Positions 48,488-59,244 of a DNA stretch of 64,000 nucleotides are shown in pieces. The notes below the pieces were generated by a model, which was not told the DNA's origin, made no database searches, and was given only the letters and a program-made list of their open reading frames with translations. A program made the position numbers and the translations under genes. Position 1 is the first letter of the stretch. Every line of letters begins with the position of its first letter. Source of the DNA: Hyphomicrobiales bacterium (GTDB lineage Bacteria; Pseudomonadota; Alphaproteobacteria; Rhizobiales; Xanthobacteraceae); the NCBI GenBank assembly GCA_017305665.1, contig JAFKKH010000025.1, positions 62,001 through 126,000 on the forward strand, written 5' to 3'.

Positions 48488-51400
48488 TCAGATATTAGCG
48501 CCGGTGTCCGCGCTCGGGATCACGACCGAGCCCGGGAACAGCTTTCGCACCAGCATGTAGAACACCGGCGTGAAGATCAGGCCGAACAGGGTGACGCCAA
48601 GCATTCCGAAGAACACGGCGACGCCGACCGCCTGTCGCATCTCGGAGCCCGAGCCGATCGAGAGCACCAGCGGCAGCACACCGAGAATGAACGCGAACGA
48701 CGTCATCAGGATCGGCCGGAGGCGCAGCCGGCAGGCCTCGACCACGGCCTCGAGCGTGCCGCGGCCTTCCCGTTCGATATCGCGGGCGAATTCGACAATC
48801 AGGATGGCATTCTTCGCCGCCAATCCCACCAGCACCACGAAGCCGATCTGAGTCAGGATATTGACGTCCTGTCCCATGATGCGGACGCCGAGCGTCGCGG
48901 CCAGCAAGCACATCGGCACGATCAGGATGACCGAGAACGGCAGCGTCCAGCTTCCGTATTGCGCGGCCAGCACCAGGAACACGAACAGCACGCAGATCGG
49001 AAAGACATAGAGCCCCGCATTGCCGCCAGTCGCCTGCTGGTAGGACAAGTCGGTCCACTCATACGAAAACCCACTCGGCAAGGTCTCGTCGGCGAGCTTC
49101 TTCATGATCGCCAGCGCCGTTGCCGAACTGGTCCCCGGCAGCGTGTCGCCCTGGACCTCCGACGCCGGATAGAGATTATAGCGCGCCACGCGATCCGGCC
49201 CCGCGATGTCGCGGAAATCCACCACGGTGCCGAGCTGCACCATGTCGCCCGCGCTGTTGCGGGTCTTCAGCCGCGCGAGATCGGAGGTCTCCTTCCGGAA
49301 CGGCAGATCGGCCTGCGCAGTTACGTGAAAGGTGCGGCCGAACAGATTGAAGTCGTTGACGTAGGTCGATCCGAAATAGGTCTGGATCGCCTCGGTGATG
49401 TTCTGGATGGGAACGCCGAGCATCTGGGCCTTCTGGCGATCGATGTCGACGAAGACCTGCGGGGTATCAGCCGTGTAAGGCGAGAACACCGCGGTCAGCC
49501 CCGGCTGCTTGCGTGCCGCGGCGACCAGTTCATCGGTCGCGGCCGCGAGCAGCGTCGGTCCCCGTCCCTGCCGGTCCTCAATGCGCATCGCAAAGCCGCC
49601 ACCGGTGCCGATGCCGGGTACCGCAGGCGGCGGAATCACGATCACGAAAGCGCCTTCGATCGCCGATAGCCGCTTGCGCAATTCGGCCGTGATGACATTA
49701 GCCGTCAGTCCCTTCTTCGCACGCACTTCGGGATCGTCGAACACCGGGAACATCGCCGCTGCATTGCTTGCCTGCGTGCGTGTCGCACCTGACAGGCCTG
49801 CAAACGCAGGAACGCGCACGATACCCGGTACGCCCAGCGCGATATTCTCGATTTCCTTCACGACCTCGGTCGTGCGCGCGAGCGAGGCCGCACCGGGCAA
49901 TTGCGCCACCACGATGACGTAGCCGCGATCCTGTGCCGGGATGAAGCCCTGCGGCGTGGTGACCAGCAGCCAGCCGGCGCTGCCGATCAGCGCGACATAG
50001 AGCAGCAACATCACAACCGAATGCCGGATGACGAAATCCGCTGCCCGGCCATAACCATGGGACAGGCGGTCGAAGCCGCGATTGAACGCCGCGGTCGCCG
50101 CCGCCCAGCCGCGCGCGATCACATTCCAGGCCGCGGGCGGTTTCTTCTCATGATGCGGTTGCAGGATCAGCGACGCCAATGCCGGCGACAGCGTCAGCGA
50201 GCAGAAGCAGGAGATCGCGGTTGCCACAGCAATGGTCACGGCGAATTGCTGGAAGAATTGTCCGGAGATACCGCCGAGAAACGCCGTCGGCACAAACACG
50301 GCGCACAGCACCAGCGCGATCGACACCAGCGCACCGCCCACCTCCTCCATGGTACGCAGCGCCGCGTCGCGCCGGGTCATTCCGGCGGACAGATGCCGCT
50401 CCACGTTCTCGACCACAACAATGGCGTCGTCGACCACGATGCCGACCGCGAGCACGAGGCCGAACAGCGTCAAGTTGTTGATGGAGAAGCCGAGCGCCGC
50501 CATGACCGCAAAGGTGCCGACCAGCGAAACCGGAATCGCGATGATCGGAATGATCGCCGGCCGCCAGCCCTGCAGGAACACCAGCACGACGATCACGACC
50601 AGGACCATCGCCTCGTAGATGGTCTTGATCAGCTCGTGAATGGATTGCGCAATGAATTCAGTTGGATTGTAGCCGATGTTGTAGTCGATTCCAGGTGGAA
50701 AGCTCTTTTTCAGCTCCGCCATCTTGTCGGAGATATTCTTCGCGGTCGCCAGCGCGTTCGATCCCGGACGCTGCGTGACCAGCATCGCCACAGCCGACTT
50801 GCGCAGCAGGAAGCTGTTGGTGGTGTAACCGAGCGCACCGAGTTCGATACGGGCGACATCGCGCAACCGCACGGTGCGGCCGTCAGCGCCGGATTTCAAA
50901 ATGATGTTCTCGAATTGCGACGGATCCTTCAACCGGCCGGTGAAGGCGAGATTGGGCTGGAACGCGCGGTCGGCAATCGGCGGCGCGGCAATCTGGCCGC
51001 CGGCGATCTGCACGTTCTGGGCGCGGATCGCGGCCAGCACGTCGCCCGCGGTCATGCCGAGCGCTGCGATCTTGTCGGGATCGAGCCACAGCCGCATCGA
51101 ATAGTCGCGCGCGCCGAAGATGGTGATGTCACCGATGCCGTCCAGCCGCAGCAACTGGTCGCGCACCTGGAGCAGCGCGTAGTTCGAGATATAGAGCTGG
51201 TCGTAGGAGTTGTCCGGCGACAGCATGAACACCACGAGCAGGATGTCGGGACTGTTCTTGCGGGTGACGACGCCGTTGCGCTGCACCTCCTCCGGCAATC
51301 GCGGCTGGGCGATGGCAACGCGGTTCTGGACCAGCACCTGTGCCTTGTCGAGATCGGTACCGAGCTTGAAGGTGACGGTGATGTTGAGCTGGCCGTCGGA

Positions 51401-51655
51401 GGTGGCCTGGCTGTACATGTACAGCATGTCCTCGACGCCGTTGATCTCCTGTTCGATCGGCGCGGCGACGGTGTCGGAAACGGTCTGCGCGGACGCGCCG
51501 GGATACTGCGTGGTGACGACCACGGTCGGCGGCGCGACCTGCGGATATTCTGAGACCGGCAGCGTCGGATAGGCGATCGCGCCGACGATCAGCAGAACGA
51601 TGGACAGCACCATCGCCAGGATGGGCCGATTGATGGAGAGACGGCCGAGGTTCAT
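48488..51655 (-). CDS. RND efflux pump, HAE1-family inner-membrane permease
   Basis: Proton-driven drug exporter of the AcrB/MexB type, 1055 aa. The N-terminus MNLGRLSINRPILAMVLSIV is typical, with 12 spans and two large periplasmic loops. The proton-relay aspartates are in VLAVGIVVDDAIVVVENVER (span 4) and the partner lysine is in GFVVLVGLAAKNAILIVEFA (span 10). It overlaps the adaptor gene by 4 bases (ATGA), so the two are co-translated. No outer-membrane channel gene follows. Confidence 0.96.
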   Translation of the reverse strand: MNLGRLSINRPILAMVLSIVLLIVGAIAYPTLPVSEYPQVAPPTVVVTTQYPGASAQTVSDTVAAPIEQEINGVEDMLYMYSQATSDGQLNITVTFKLGTDLDKAQVLVQNRVAIAQPRLPEEVQRNGVVTRKNSPDILLVVFMLSPDNSYDQLYISNYALLQVRDQLLRLDGIGDITIFGARDYSMRLWLDPDKIAALGMTAGDVLAAIRAQNVQIAGGQIAAPPIADRAFQPNLAFTGRLKDPSQFENIILKSGADGRTVRLRDVARIELGALGYTTNSFLLRKSAVAMLVTQRPGSNALATAKNISDKMAELKKSFPPGIDYNIGYNPTEFIAQSIHELIKTIYEAMVLVVIVVLVFLQGWRPAIIPIIAIPVSLVGTFAVMAALGFSINNLTLFGLVLAVGIVVDDAIVVVENVERHLSAGMTRRDAALRTMEEVGGALVSIALVLCAVFVPTAFLGGISGQFFQQFAVTIAVATAISCFCSLTLSPALASLILQPHHEKKPPAAWNVIARGWAAATAAFNRGFDRLSHGYGRAADFVIRHSVVMLLLYVALIGSAGWLLVTTPQGFIPAQDRGYVIVVAQLPGAASLARTTEVVKEIENIALGVPGIVRVPAFAGLSGATRTQASNAAAMFPVFDDPEVRAKKGLTANVITAELRKRLSAIEGAFVIVIPPPAVPGIGTGGGFAMRIEDRQGRGPTLLAAATDELVAAARKQPGLTAVFSPYTADTPQVFVDIDRQKAQMLGVPIQNITEAIQTYFGSTYVNDFNLFGRTFHVTAQADLPFRKETSDLARLKTRNSAGDMVQLGTVVDFRDIAGPDRVARYNLYPASEVQGDTLPGTSSATALAIMKKLADETLPSGFSYEWTDLSYQQATGGNAGLYVFPICVLFVFLVLAAQYGSWTLPFSVILIVPMCLLAATLGVRIMGQDVNILTQIGFVVLVGLAAKNAILIVEFARDIEREGRGTLEAVVEACRLRLRPILMTSFAFILGVLPLVLSIGSGSEMRQAVGVAVFFGMLGVTLFGLIFTPVFYMLVRKLFPGSVVIPSADTGANI

Positions 51656-52875
51656 GGCTTGGCGCCACCGTTTGCTTTCGCCTCTTGCGGCGCCACCTTG
51701 GCGCCGATCCGCGCCCGCTGCAGGCCGTCCACGATCACCCGGTCGTCGGCTTTCAATCCTTCCTTGACGACCCGCAGTCCATCGTCGAGCGGGCCGAGCG
51801 TCACCGCGCGGGCCTCGACGACGTTGTCGGCGTTGACGACGAAGACGATCTTACGTGACTGATCGCTGGCGACGGCCACATCCGGGATCAGCAACGCCGC
51901 ATAGGGGGCGCTGGCGATCACGCGAACCCGCGCAAACTGGCCCGGCAGGATCGACAGATCGTGGTTGTCCACAATCGCGCGCTCGCGCAACGTGCCGGTG
52001 CCGACATCGAAGCGGTTATCCAGAAAATCCATCTTGCCGTCGTGCGACGGCTTGGTCTCACCGGTCAGCGTGATCTGCACCGGGTTGGGCGTGTCGCGCG
52101 AGCTCGGCCGCTTGCCTTCGAACCAGAGCCGGCTGTTGCGCTGATAGATCCTCTCGTCCACGTCGAAGTAGACGTGGATCGGATCCAGCGACACGATCGA
52201 GGTCAGAAGCGTCGCGCCGCTTTCGCTGCCCTGCACGAGGTTGCCGACGCTCACCAGATGGCGGCTGACGCGGCCGGTGATCGGCGCGACCACTTTGGTG
52301 AATTCCACATTGAGCTGGGCCTGCTTGAGCACACCGTCGGCCTGCAGCCTCGCGGCCTCCGCACCGGCCAGCGCCTGATTGCGCTGATCGACGATGTTCT
52401 CCGAAATCGCCTGGGTCTTGATCAGGGTGGTCGCGCGCTCGAGTTCTTTCTGTGCCAGGTCGACCTTGGCCTTGGCATCGTCGAGTTGCCCCTGTGCCTG
52501 CTCGGCGGCGGCCTCATACTGACGCGGGTCGATGGTGTAGAGCAGATCGCCTGCCTTGACGATGGCGCCGTCCTTGAAATCGACGCTTCTGACAAAGCCG
52601 GTGACGCGGGCGCGCACGTCCACCTGCTCCACGGCGTTGAAGCGGCCGGTGAACTCGTCCCAGTCCGTGACGGTGCGCTGGGTCGGATGCGCGACCGTCA
52701 CAGGCAAGGCCGGCGGCGCCGCGGCCTGCTTCGACTTCTCGTCGCAACCGGCAAGCAGCAGCGCAGCACCCAACACAGCGAGCGGCGTCCATCGCCGCGA
52801 TTTCGATATAAAATGTCGTGAATGGAGGTTCGAAACTTGCAGTGTGTTCAACGCACGCCCCTTTGCGATCCACAA
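51652..52875 (-). CDS. RND efflux periplasmic adaptor lipoprotein
   Basis: Membrane-fusion protein linking the RND permease to an outer-membrane channel, up to 407 aa. The lipobox LLLAGC (cysteine at about residue 44) marks a lipid-anchored periplasmic protein. The lipoyl/hairpin part has VDVRARVTGFVRSVDFKDGA and a long coiled coil AEQAQGQLDDAKAKVDLAQK. No ATG is near: TTG at 52875 (MWIAKGRALNTL) or an internal TTG are the options. It is the first gene of the efflux operon. Confidence 0.93.
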   Translation of the reverse strand: MWIAKGRALNTLQVSNLHSRHFISKSRRWTPLAVLGAALLLAGCDEKSKQAAAPPALPVTVAHPTQRTVTDWDEFTGRFNAVEQVDVRARVTGFVRSVDFKDGAIVKAGDLLYTIDPRQYEAAAEQAQGQLDDAKAKVDLAQKELERATTLIKTQAISENIVDQRNQALAGAEAARLQADGVLKQAQLNVEFTKVVAPITGRVSRHLVSVGNLVQGSESGATLLTSIVSLDPIHVYFDVDERIYQRNSRLWFEGKRPSSRDTPNPVQITLTGETKPSHDGKMDFLDNRFDVGTGTLRERAIVDNHDLSILPGQFARVRVIASAPYAALLIPDVAVASDQSRKIVFVVNADNVVEARAVTLGPLDDGLRVVKEGLKADDRVIVDGLQRARIGAKVAPQEAKANGGAKP

Positions 52876-53178
52876 CGCTTGAAACGGATCATGGTCCGAT
52901 TGAGCCAGCGATCAAGCGAAAATATCCGGCGGTTCGATCGGGCTCGCGCCCGATCCTGATCCTGATCGATGTGATGCGGCAAGGAGTTCGCCCGGATGTG
53001 GATCGAATTGTTGTCGATGGGAATGACGAGCTAGTGACGCGCCTTCGCATGCGCAAGACACGCCACTCTTCGACCAACGACTATTTTTTGAAATGCGGAT
53101 AGGCCGAAACCAGTACCGCTTTTTCGAGGTTCGCCAAGAAGCTGTTGCGACGTCTCACGAACTTCGGAAAAGCGGATA
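52876..53178. other. Intergenic region between parC and the efflux operon
   Basis: 303 bases without a gene I can support; it holds the efflux promoter. A 7-bp hairpin GATCGGG, CTCGCG, CCCGATC is at 52936-52955, followed by a GATCCT tandem. An imperfect 18-bp inverted repeat lies at 53116-53133 and 53158-53175 (outer arms CCGCTTTT and AAAAGCGG), three bases downstream of the parC stop; it lacks a T-run but may end or protect the parC transcript. Confidence 0.5.
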
Positions 53179-55428
53179 CTAGATCGCGCGGCCGAACTTG
53201 TTCGACTTCGGCAGGCCATGCGCGAGGCGCCCGGCATCAGCGCGATTGCCGCGCCAGTCGGACAATTCCTTCCAGCTCAGGCCCTGCTCACGGCCCGCGG
53301 AATCCTTCCACGTCAATCCGGCCTTCGAATCGAACACCGCGACATCCGACAGGCCCGCACCCTTGTATTTTTGCAGGCGCACGCCGCGGCCCCGCGCCAT
53401 CTCCGGCACCTGATCCAGCGGGAAGATCACCATCTTGTGGTTAGTGCCGATGACCGCGACCTGATCGCCGGCAATGGTTGTTATCGCCTTGGCCTCGTTC
53501 GGCATCTCGACGTTCAGCACCTGCTTGCCCTTGCGCGTGGTACCGACACAATCGTCTTCCTTGACGACGAACCCCTGCCCCTCGTGGCTCGCGACCAGGA
53601 ACTTGCGGCCGCCAGTGTTGACGAACAGCGAGACGATCGCGGTCTCCTGCTCCATGTCGATGAAGAGCCGGATCGGCTCGCCGTGACCACGTCCGCCCGG
53701 CAATTTTGCGACATCGAGAGAATAGAATTTCCCGTTGGTGGCAAACAGCAGAAGTTTTGACGTGGTCTCCGCGAAGAACGCGAAGCCGAGTTTGTCATCG
53801 GTCTTGAACGACAGGTTGGACAGGTCCTCAACATGGCCTTTCAGCGTGCGCACCCAGCCCTTGTCGGACACAACGACGGTGACCGGCTCGCGCTCCACCA
53901 GCGACTCCTCGAGCGCGGCGAGATCGTGCTCCGGCGCATCGGCAAAGACGGTGCGGCGCTTGCCGAGCGGGGTCTTGGGCCCGAACATGTCGCGCACGGT
54001 GCGCACCTGTTCGCCGACCTTGGCCCACTGCTCGGCTTCCGAGCCGAGGATCTTGTTGATGCCCTTGAGCTCGTTCCGAAGATTTTTGTCCTCGGTGCGG
54101 ATTTCCATTTCCTCAAGCTTGCGCAAAGACCGCAGCCGCATGTTGAGGATGGCGTCGGCCTGAACTTCGGTCAGCTTGAACGCCTTCATCAAGGCCGGCT
54201 TCGGCTCATCCTCGGTGCGGATGATCTTGATGACCTTATCGATGTTCAGGTACGCGATCAGGTAGCCACCGAGCACCTCGAGGCGATGCTCGATCTGCGC
54301 TTTGCGGTGAGCGGAGCGGCGCAGCAACACATCGCGCAGATGATCGAGCCATTCGCGCAAGCACTCGGCGAGTCCCACGACCTTCGGGATCTTGCCCTTG
54401 ATGAGCACGTTGAGGTTGAGCGAAATCCGGCTCTCAAGCTCGGTCAGCTTGAACAGCGATTCCATCACCAGTTCCGGGTCGACGTTGCGCGACTTCGGCT
54501 CGATGACGATGCGGATGTCCTCGGCGGACTCGTCCCTGATGTCGCCGAGCAGCGGCAGCTTCTTCTCGTTGAGAAATTCGGCGATCTTTTCGATCAACCG
54601 CGATTTCTGCACCAGCCAAGGGATTTCGGTGACGACGATCACCCAGGTGCCGCGCGCGCCCTCCTCTTGATGCCACTTGGCGCGGGTGCGGAACGCACCA
54701 CGCCCGGTCATGTAGGCCTCGGCGATGCTTTCCTTGGAATCGATGATGATGCCGCCGGTCGGGAAGTCCGGACCCTTGACCCACTTCAGCAGCGATTTGG
54801 ATTTCGCATCGGGCTTGTCGATCAGATGCAGCGCGGCGTCGCAAAGCTCTGCAGCGTTGTGTGGCGGGATGGCGGTCGCCATGCCGACCGCAATGCCCTG
54901 CGAGCCGTTGGCGAGCAGATTGGGGAAGCCGCCCGGCAGCACCACCGGCTCTTTGGTCTGGCCGTCGTAGTTGGGGCGGAACTCGACCGCATCCTCATCG
55001 ATGCCTTCGAGCAGAAGCCGCGCCACATCGGTCATGCGCGCTTCGGTGTAGCGGTAGGCGGCGGGGTTATCGCCGTCGATGTTGCCGAAATTGCCCTGAC
55101 CGTCGACCAGCGGATAGCGCGAGGCGAAATCCTGCGCGAGCCGCACCATGGCGTCGTAGATCGCCTGGTCGCCATGGGGATGGAACGAGCCCATCACGTC
55201 GCCGACGATCTTGGCCGACTTCTTGAAGGCCGTGCCGGGATCGAGCCGCAGCAGCCGCATGCCGTAGAGGATGCGCCGATGCACGGGCTTAAGGCCGTCG
55301 CGGGCGTCCGGCAGCGCGCGGTGCATAATGGTGGACAGCGCATAGGCGAGATAGCGCTCTTCCAGCGCCTCGCGCAGTTGCACTTCGTGGATTTCAGCCG
55401 GCTCGGGCGGAATCAGTCGTTTTCCCAT
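53179..55428 (-). CDS. parC: DNA topoisomerase IV subunit A
   Basis: Breakage-reunion subunit of the decatenating topoisomerase IV, 749 aa. [20 protein letters not shown] and [20 protein letters not shown] form the winged-helix region, [19 protein letters not shown] the quinolone-target segment, and the catalytic tyrosine is in [12 protein letters not shown]. The tail has beta-pinwheel sequence and, as in ParC, lacks a GyrA-box. It lies 105 bases downstream of the SDR gene on the same strand. Confidence 0.97.
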   Translation of the reverse strand: MGKRLIPPEPAEIHEVQLREALEERYLAYALSTIMHRALPDARDGLKPVHRRILYGMRLLRLDPGTAFKKSAKIVGDVMGSFHPHGDQAIYDAMVRLAQDFASRYPLVDGQGNFGNIDGDNPAAYRYTEARMTDVARLLLEGIDEDAVEFRPNYDGQTKEPVVLPGGFPNLLANGSQGIAVGMATAIPPHNAAELCDAALHLIDKPDAKSKSLLKWVKGPDFPTGGIIIDSKESIAEAYMTGRGAFRTRAKWHQEEGARGTWVIVVTEIPWLVQKSRLIEKIAEFLNEKKLPLLGDIRDESAEDIRIVIEPKSRNVDPELVMESLFKLTELESRISLNLNVLIKGKIPKVVGLAECLREWLDHLRDVLLRRSAHRKAQIEHRLEVLGGYLIAYLNIDKVIKIIRTEDEPKPALMKAFKLTEVQADAILNMRLRSLRKLEEMEIRTEDKNLRNELKGINKILGSEAEQWAKVGEQVRTVRDMFGPKTPLGKRRTVFADAPEHDLAALEESLVEREPVTVVVSDKGWVRTLKGHVEDLSNLSFKTDDKLGFAFFAETTSKLLLFATNGKFYSLDVAKLPGGRGHGEPIRLFIDMEQETAIVSLFVNTGGRKFLVASHEGQGFVVKEDDCVGTTRKGKQVLNVEMPNEAKAITTIAGDQVAVIGTNHKMVIFPLDQVPEMARGRGVRLQKYKGAGLSDVAVFDSKAGLTWKDSAGREQGLSWKELSDWRGNRADAGRLAHGLPKSNKFGRAI

Positions 55429-55533
55429 GATCCGGGATTAGACCCTGCCGATTCGGACGGCAAGACCGTTAAAACATGCTGCAAATCACTTGCCCCGGCC
55501 CTTGCGGATATGCCGCTTGCGACGTTCACAGCA

Positions 55534-56322
55534 CTAAACGCCAGGGATATCCGGGGGATCGAACCAGTTGGTGAGCGACAGCCCGCCATCGACGACGATG
55601 GCAGCGCCGGTCACATAGGCCGAGACGCGGTTCGAGAGCACCGCAAGCGCCATCGGCGCGAGGTCTTCGCTGCGGCCGAGGCGGCCGAGCGGAATATGCC
55701 GCGCCAGCGCCGGGTCAGCGACAAAGCCGCCGGCAGCGATCGCGCCGGGCACCAGCGCGTTGACACGGATGCCAAAGCGACCCAGCGTCTTGGCAAGCTC
55801 TTTCACCATCATCGCCAGCGCCGCTTTCGAGGTGCTGTAGTGCGGCAGGTTGCGCGGCGTATCGGCATGCAGCGACGTCAGCATCAGAAACGAGCCCGGC
55901 TGTTTCGCAAACATTAGGTCGCGCGCGATCTCGCGGCTCAGATAGAAGCCGGCATCGACGTTGACGGCGCGCATGCGTTCCCACGTGTCGTCCGTGACCG
56001 CCAGCGCGTGATCGGCTTCGCGACGCGGCGGCGAAGCGCTGTGAACGAAATGCGTGATACGGCCGACCGCGGTCTTCGCACGCGAGAGCAGATCGGCGCA
56101 TCCGTCACGGCTTGCGAGGTCACCTACCCACGACGTGGCAAAATCCGGCCTCGGCGATCCGGCAATCGCCGAGGCGACGATGTCGTCACGGATGTCCGCG
56201 AAAATCGTCCGCACGCCTTCGCCTACCAGCGCCTGCGCGATGGCACGGCCGATGCCGTTGCCGGCGCCCGTCACCAGCGCTGCGTCGGTGTCGGGATCGA
56301 ACAGGTGGTTCAGCAGGCTCAT
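55534..56322 (-). CDS. Short-chain dehydrogenase/reductase
   Basis: A 262-aa NAD(P)-dependent SDR. The cofactor motif is [17 protein letters not shown] (about residues 18-34) and the active site is [20 protein letters not shown] (YxxxK). The C-terminus [20 protein letters not shown] is typical. Substrate unknown. It overlaps recO by 4 bases (ATGA), so the two are translationally coupled, although the functions are unrelated. Confidence 0.92.
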   Translation of the reverse strand: MSLLNHLFDPDTDAALVTGAGNGIGRAIAQALVGEGVRTIFADIRDDIVASAIAGSPRPDFATSWVGDLASRDGCADLLSRAKTAVGRITHFVHSASPPRREADHALAVTDDTWERMRAVNVDAGFYLSREIARDLMFAKQPGSFLMLTSLHADTPRNLPHYSTSKAALAMMVKELAKTLGRFGIRVNALVPGAIAAGGFVADPALARHIPLGRLGRSEDLAPMALAVLSNRVSAYVTGAAIVVDGGLSLTNWFDPPDIPGV

Positions 56323-57086
56323 GCTCCATTGCCTCCGATCAAATTGACTACTGAACCGCGCGGCCTCGTCACCGCGTTGATGAATCCAGCCCGTGCATCG
56401 GAATGGCGCTGCCCGCGCGGTTCCAGTACATGGCGCAGCAGGAAGCGCCCGGTCAGTTCAAAACCGTCCAGCAGGTCCTGCTCGGAGAACCCGTCTTCGC
56501 CGCCGTCATCCTCGCGCAAAAACGATGGTAGCCGCAGCAACCGGTCGCGCCACGGCTCGCCGGCCTGCCGGGAAACCGCCCCGCCCGATTTCGGCGAGAC
56601 GTAGATCAGCTCAGTAGTGGCGCCGGTCGCAGCACAGGTTGAAAGATCGAGGCCGAACCCGAGTTCGGTCAGCATCGCGAGCTCGAACCGGATCAGATGG
56701 ATCGCCGCCGCACCCGCATAGTCGAAATCATCCAGCGTCTGCTCCAGCATCTCAAAGATGTCTTCGTGCGGATCGCGCTCCGGCAGCAGCCGCGCCAGCG
56801 CTGCGAGGTGCGTCACCCCATAGGCCGCGTGCGACACGCCGAGCAGCGTGGCCGCGCGCATCCGCGTACCCTCCAGCGCATAGGTTCCGAGATGCTCGTC
56901 GAGCCGCGCCCGCCACAGCGCACTGACCGAATTGCCCGGCTGCAATAGCGGTCGCATCCGCGATCCGGCCCCGCCACGCACGAGGCCAAGATGGCGGCCA
57001 TGACCGCGCGTCAGCAGTTCGACGATGGCGCTGGTCTCGCCATGCCGCCGCACCCCGAGCACGATGCCTTCGTCGGTCCACTCCAT
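56319..57086 (-). CDS. recO: DNA repair protein RecO
   Basis: Recombination mediator that loads RecA on SSB-coated DNA with RecR. 255 aa. The OB-fold start [20 protein letters not shown] followed by [20 protein letters not shown] is the RecO hallmark; the C-terminal helical part has the domain [20 protein letters not shown]. It comes after the small membrane-protein gene downstream of era in the lepB-rnc-era group. Confidence 0.95.
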   Translation of the reverse strand: MEWTDEGIVLGVRRHGETSAIVELLTRGHGRHLGLVRGGAGSRMRPLLQPGNSVSALWRARLDEHLGTYALEGTRMRAATLLGVSHAAYGVTHLAALARLLPERDPHEDIFEMLEQTLDDFDYAGAAAIHLIRFELAMLTELGFGLDLSTCAATGATTELIYVSPKSGGAVSRQAGEPWRDRLLRLPSFLREDDGGEDGFSEQDLLDGFELTGRFLLRHVLEPRGQRHSDARAGFINAVTRPRGSVVNLIGGNGA

Positions 57087-57129
57087 GACGGCAGCCTACA
57101 ATATTCCGCTGGACCTCGCAGCCGCACGA

Positions 57130-57516
57130 TCACACGGACTGCGAATTGAACCAGCCTTTCGCGTCACCCGTGAACGAGAAATAGATTCCCGCCGCTGCCA
57201 GGCCGGTCGAGAGCACGTCGAGCGCCGTCGCCAGCGTCAGTTCACCGGAGCTGAGCGCATCGAGCAGCGAGAGGGTCGACAACCCCAGGGCCGACACCAG
57301 ACCCCATCGAGCCCAGTTCTTCCGGTGCCGCGCAGCCAGCCAGACCAGAAACAGGAGGAATGCCAACAGGATCACAGCAACCATATTGACGTTCGCCGCG
57401 GCCGCTTCCCCGATATCCGTCGGCGCACGATCGAGCAGAGCCATCGACAGCGAGTCGATCAGCAACCATAGATAAAGCAGCACCTCGAACCGCAGCACGT
57501 TTCCCGGAATCGTCAT
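57130..57516 (-). CDS. Small membrane protein between era and recO
   Basis: A 128-aa inner-membrane protein from the ATG at 57516 (MTIPGNVLRFEVLLYLW), four likely spans, including VLRFEVLLYLWLLIDSLSMA, MVAVILLAFLLFLVWLAA and LDVLSTGLAAAGIYFSFTG. Loop residues RHRKNWARWG are on the likely cytoplasmic side. No family recognised. It starts 13 bases after the era stop on the same strand, so it is part of the same transcript. A longer frame to 57582 overlapping era is less likely. Confidence 0.8.
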   Translation of the reverse strand: MTIPGNVLRFEVLLYLWLLIDSLSMALLDRAPTDIGEAAAANVNMVAVILLAFLLFLVWLAARHRKNWARWGLVSALGLSTLSLLDALSSGELTLATALDVLSTGLAAAGIYFSFTGDAKGWFNSQSV

Positions 57517-57529
57517 CGCGTTTGCCGAC

Positions 57530-58447
57530 CTACTCCTTGGGAAATTCCAGTCCCATTTCGCGATAGCGGTTCGGATCGTCACCCCAATTCTCGCGCACCT
57601 TCACGAACAGGAACAAGTGCACGGGAACGCCGACGATCTCCGCGATCTCCTTGCGGGAGTCGGCACCGATCGCCTTGATGGTGGCGCCGCCCTTGCCGAG
57701 CACGATCTTGCGCTGGCTTTCCCGCTCCACAAAGATCGTCTGCTCGATGCGGACCGATTTGTCGTTGCGCTCGGTCCAGGTGTCGGTTTCAACGGTGGAC
57801 TGATACGGCAGTTCCTGATGCAGATGGCGGTAGATCTTCTCGCGGGTGATCTCGGCCGCGAGATGACGCAGCGGCGCATCCGACATCTGGTCTTCCGGAT
57901 AATGAAACGGTCCCTCCGGCACGCGCTCAGCCAGCGCGCCGCGCAGGTCGTCGACGCCATCGCCAGACAATGCCGAAACCATGAAGGTATTCTCGAACGG
58001 CAGCCGCTCGTTGGCCGTCTTGGCCAACGCCAGCAGCTTTTCGCGCAGAACGAGATCGATCTTGTTCAGGACCAGAATCTTGGGATGGCGCACGTCGGCG
58101 AGCCTGGTCAGGATCGCGTCAGCCTCGTCGTCGATGCCGGCACGCGCGTCGAGCAGCACACAGACGAGGTCGGCGTCGTGCGCTCCACTCCATGCGGTCG
58201 AAACCATGGCGCGATCGAGCCGCCGCTTCGGCGCAAAGATGCCGGGGGTGTCGACCAGGATGATCTGCGCGTTGTTTTCGATGACGATGCCGCGGATCAG
58301 GGCGCGCGTGGTCTGCACCTTGCGCGAGACGATGGTGACCTTGGAGCCGACCAGCGCGTTGACCAACGTGGACTTGCCGACGTTCGGCGCGCCGATCAGC
58401 GCGACGAAGCCGCATCGTGTGGCCGTGGCCGCACCGGTCTCGGTCAC
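57530..58447 (-). CDS. era: GTPase Era
   Basis: Essential ribosome-assembly GTPase acting on 16S rRNA of the 30S subunit. 305 aa. G1 is GAPNVGKSTLVNALVG, G3 is DTPGIF and G4 is NKID; the C-terminal KH domain has GKGGATIKAIGADSRKEIAE, the RNA-binding loop. It overlaps rnc by 4 bases. Confidence 0.97.
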   Translation of the reverse strand: MTETGAATATRCGFVALIGAPNVGKSTLVNALVGSKVTIVSRKVQTTRALIRGIVIENNAQIILVDTPGIFAPKRRLDRAMVSTAWSGAHDADLVCVLLDARAGIDDEADAILTRLADVRHPKILVLNKIDLVLREKLLALAKTANERLPFENTFMVSALSGDGVDDLRGALAERVPEGPFHYPEDQMSDAPLRHLAAEITREKIYRHLHQELPYQSTVETDTWTERNDKSVRIEQTIFVERESQRKIVLGKGGATIKAIGADSRKEIAEIVGVPVHLFLFVKVRENWGDDPNRYREMGLEFPKE

Positions 58448-59244
58448 TTCACACCTTCGCGGGCGATCATGGCGGATGCGGCCGCCTTCTCCGCCGCACG
58501 CTTGCTGCCGCCAACACCTTCGGACACGTCGAGGCCCGGCAACTCAACGGCCACCCGGAAGCGCGGATCGTGGTGCGGTCCGGTGCGTTCCACCTCACGG
58601 TAGACCGGCGTCGGCAGCCCCTTGCCCTGCGCCCACTCCTGCAACACCGTTTTGGGATCGCGGAGCGGCCGCACCGGCTTGCGCATCCGCTCGGTCCAGT
58701 TGCGCTCGACAAACGCGGCCGCGGCCGCGTAACCGCCATCGAGATAAACCGCGCCGATCACGGCTTCACAGATGTCGCCAAGCACCGACGAGCGCAGTCG
58801 CGCGCCCGCACCGGCGCCAACCGCACCGAGCTTGATCCCCTCGAGAAGATCGAGGGATTTGGCAATATCGATGCAGGTTTCCTTGCGCACGAGATCGGCA
58901 AGCCGCTTCGACAACTCGCCTTCGTCGGCTTTTGGAAAGGCACGATAGAGCATATCGGAAACCACGAGACCCAGCACGTGATCACCGAGGAATTCGAGGC
59001 GCTGGTAACTGTCGCCGCGGCCACGCGAGGATTTGAGCGCCGAGACATGAGTAAACGCCGTCGTCAGCAGCGACATATCGGCGAACTTGTGCCCCAGCCG
59101 CTGCTCGATGCCGGCCATGATCGCCTTGGCGCTGGTCCGGGCACGCTTTTTCTTCGGCGCAGCCGCAACCGGCGCCGCATCGGATGACACGGGTGCGTCG
59201 TCGGGGCTCGAAGCAGACTTGATGTCCACCGATTCGTCGATCAT
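58444..59244 (-). CDS. rnc: Ribonuclease III
   Basis: Double-strand RNA endonuclease for rRNA and mRNA processing, 266 aa. The catalytic signature is QRLEFLGDHVLGLVVSDML, with further metal ligands in GDICEAVIGAVYLDGGY; the C-terminal dsRNA-binding domain runs from DPKTVLQEWAQGKGLPTPVY. A 45-residue lysine/alanine-rich N-terminal extension precedes the catalytic domain. It overlaps lepB by 4 bases and era by 4 bases. Confidence 0.97.
   Translation of the reverse strand: MIDESVDIKSASSPDDAPVSSDAAPVAAAPKKKRARTSAKAIMAGIEQRLGHKFADMSLLTTAFTHVSALKSSRGRGDSYQRLEFLGDHVLGLVVSDMLYRAFPKADEGELSKRLADLVRKETCIDIAKSLDLLEGIKLGAVGAGAGARLRSSVLGDICEAVIGAVYLDGGYAAAAAFVERNWTERMRKPVRPLRDPKTVLQEWAQGKGLPTPVYREVERTGPHHDPRFRVAVELPGLDVSEGVGGSKRAAEKAAASAMIAREGVK

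Noticed and set aside
49901-51553. 550-aa plus-strand frame
   Set aside because: Antisense of the RND permease, dominated by R, H, D and Q.
52889-53077. 62-aa minus-strand frame upstream of the efflux adaptor
   Set aside because: Ser/Arg/Thr-rich composition, no ribosome site and no similarity I recognise.
53833-55917. 694-aa plus-strand frame
   Set aside because: Antisense of parC and part of the SDR gene; no recognisable protein sequence.
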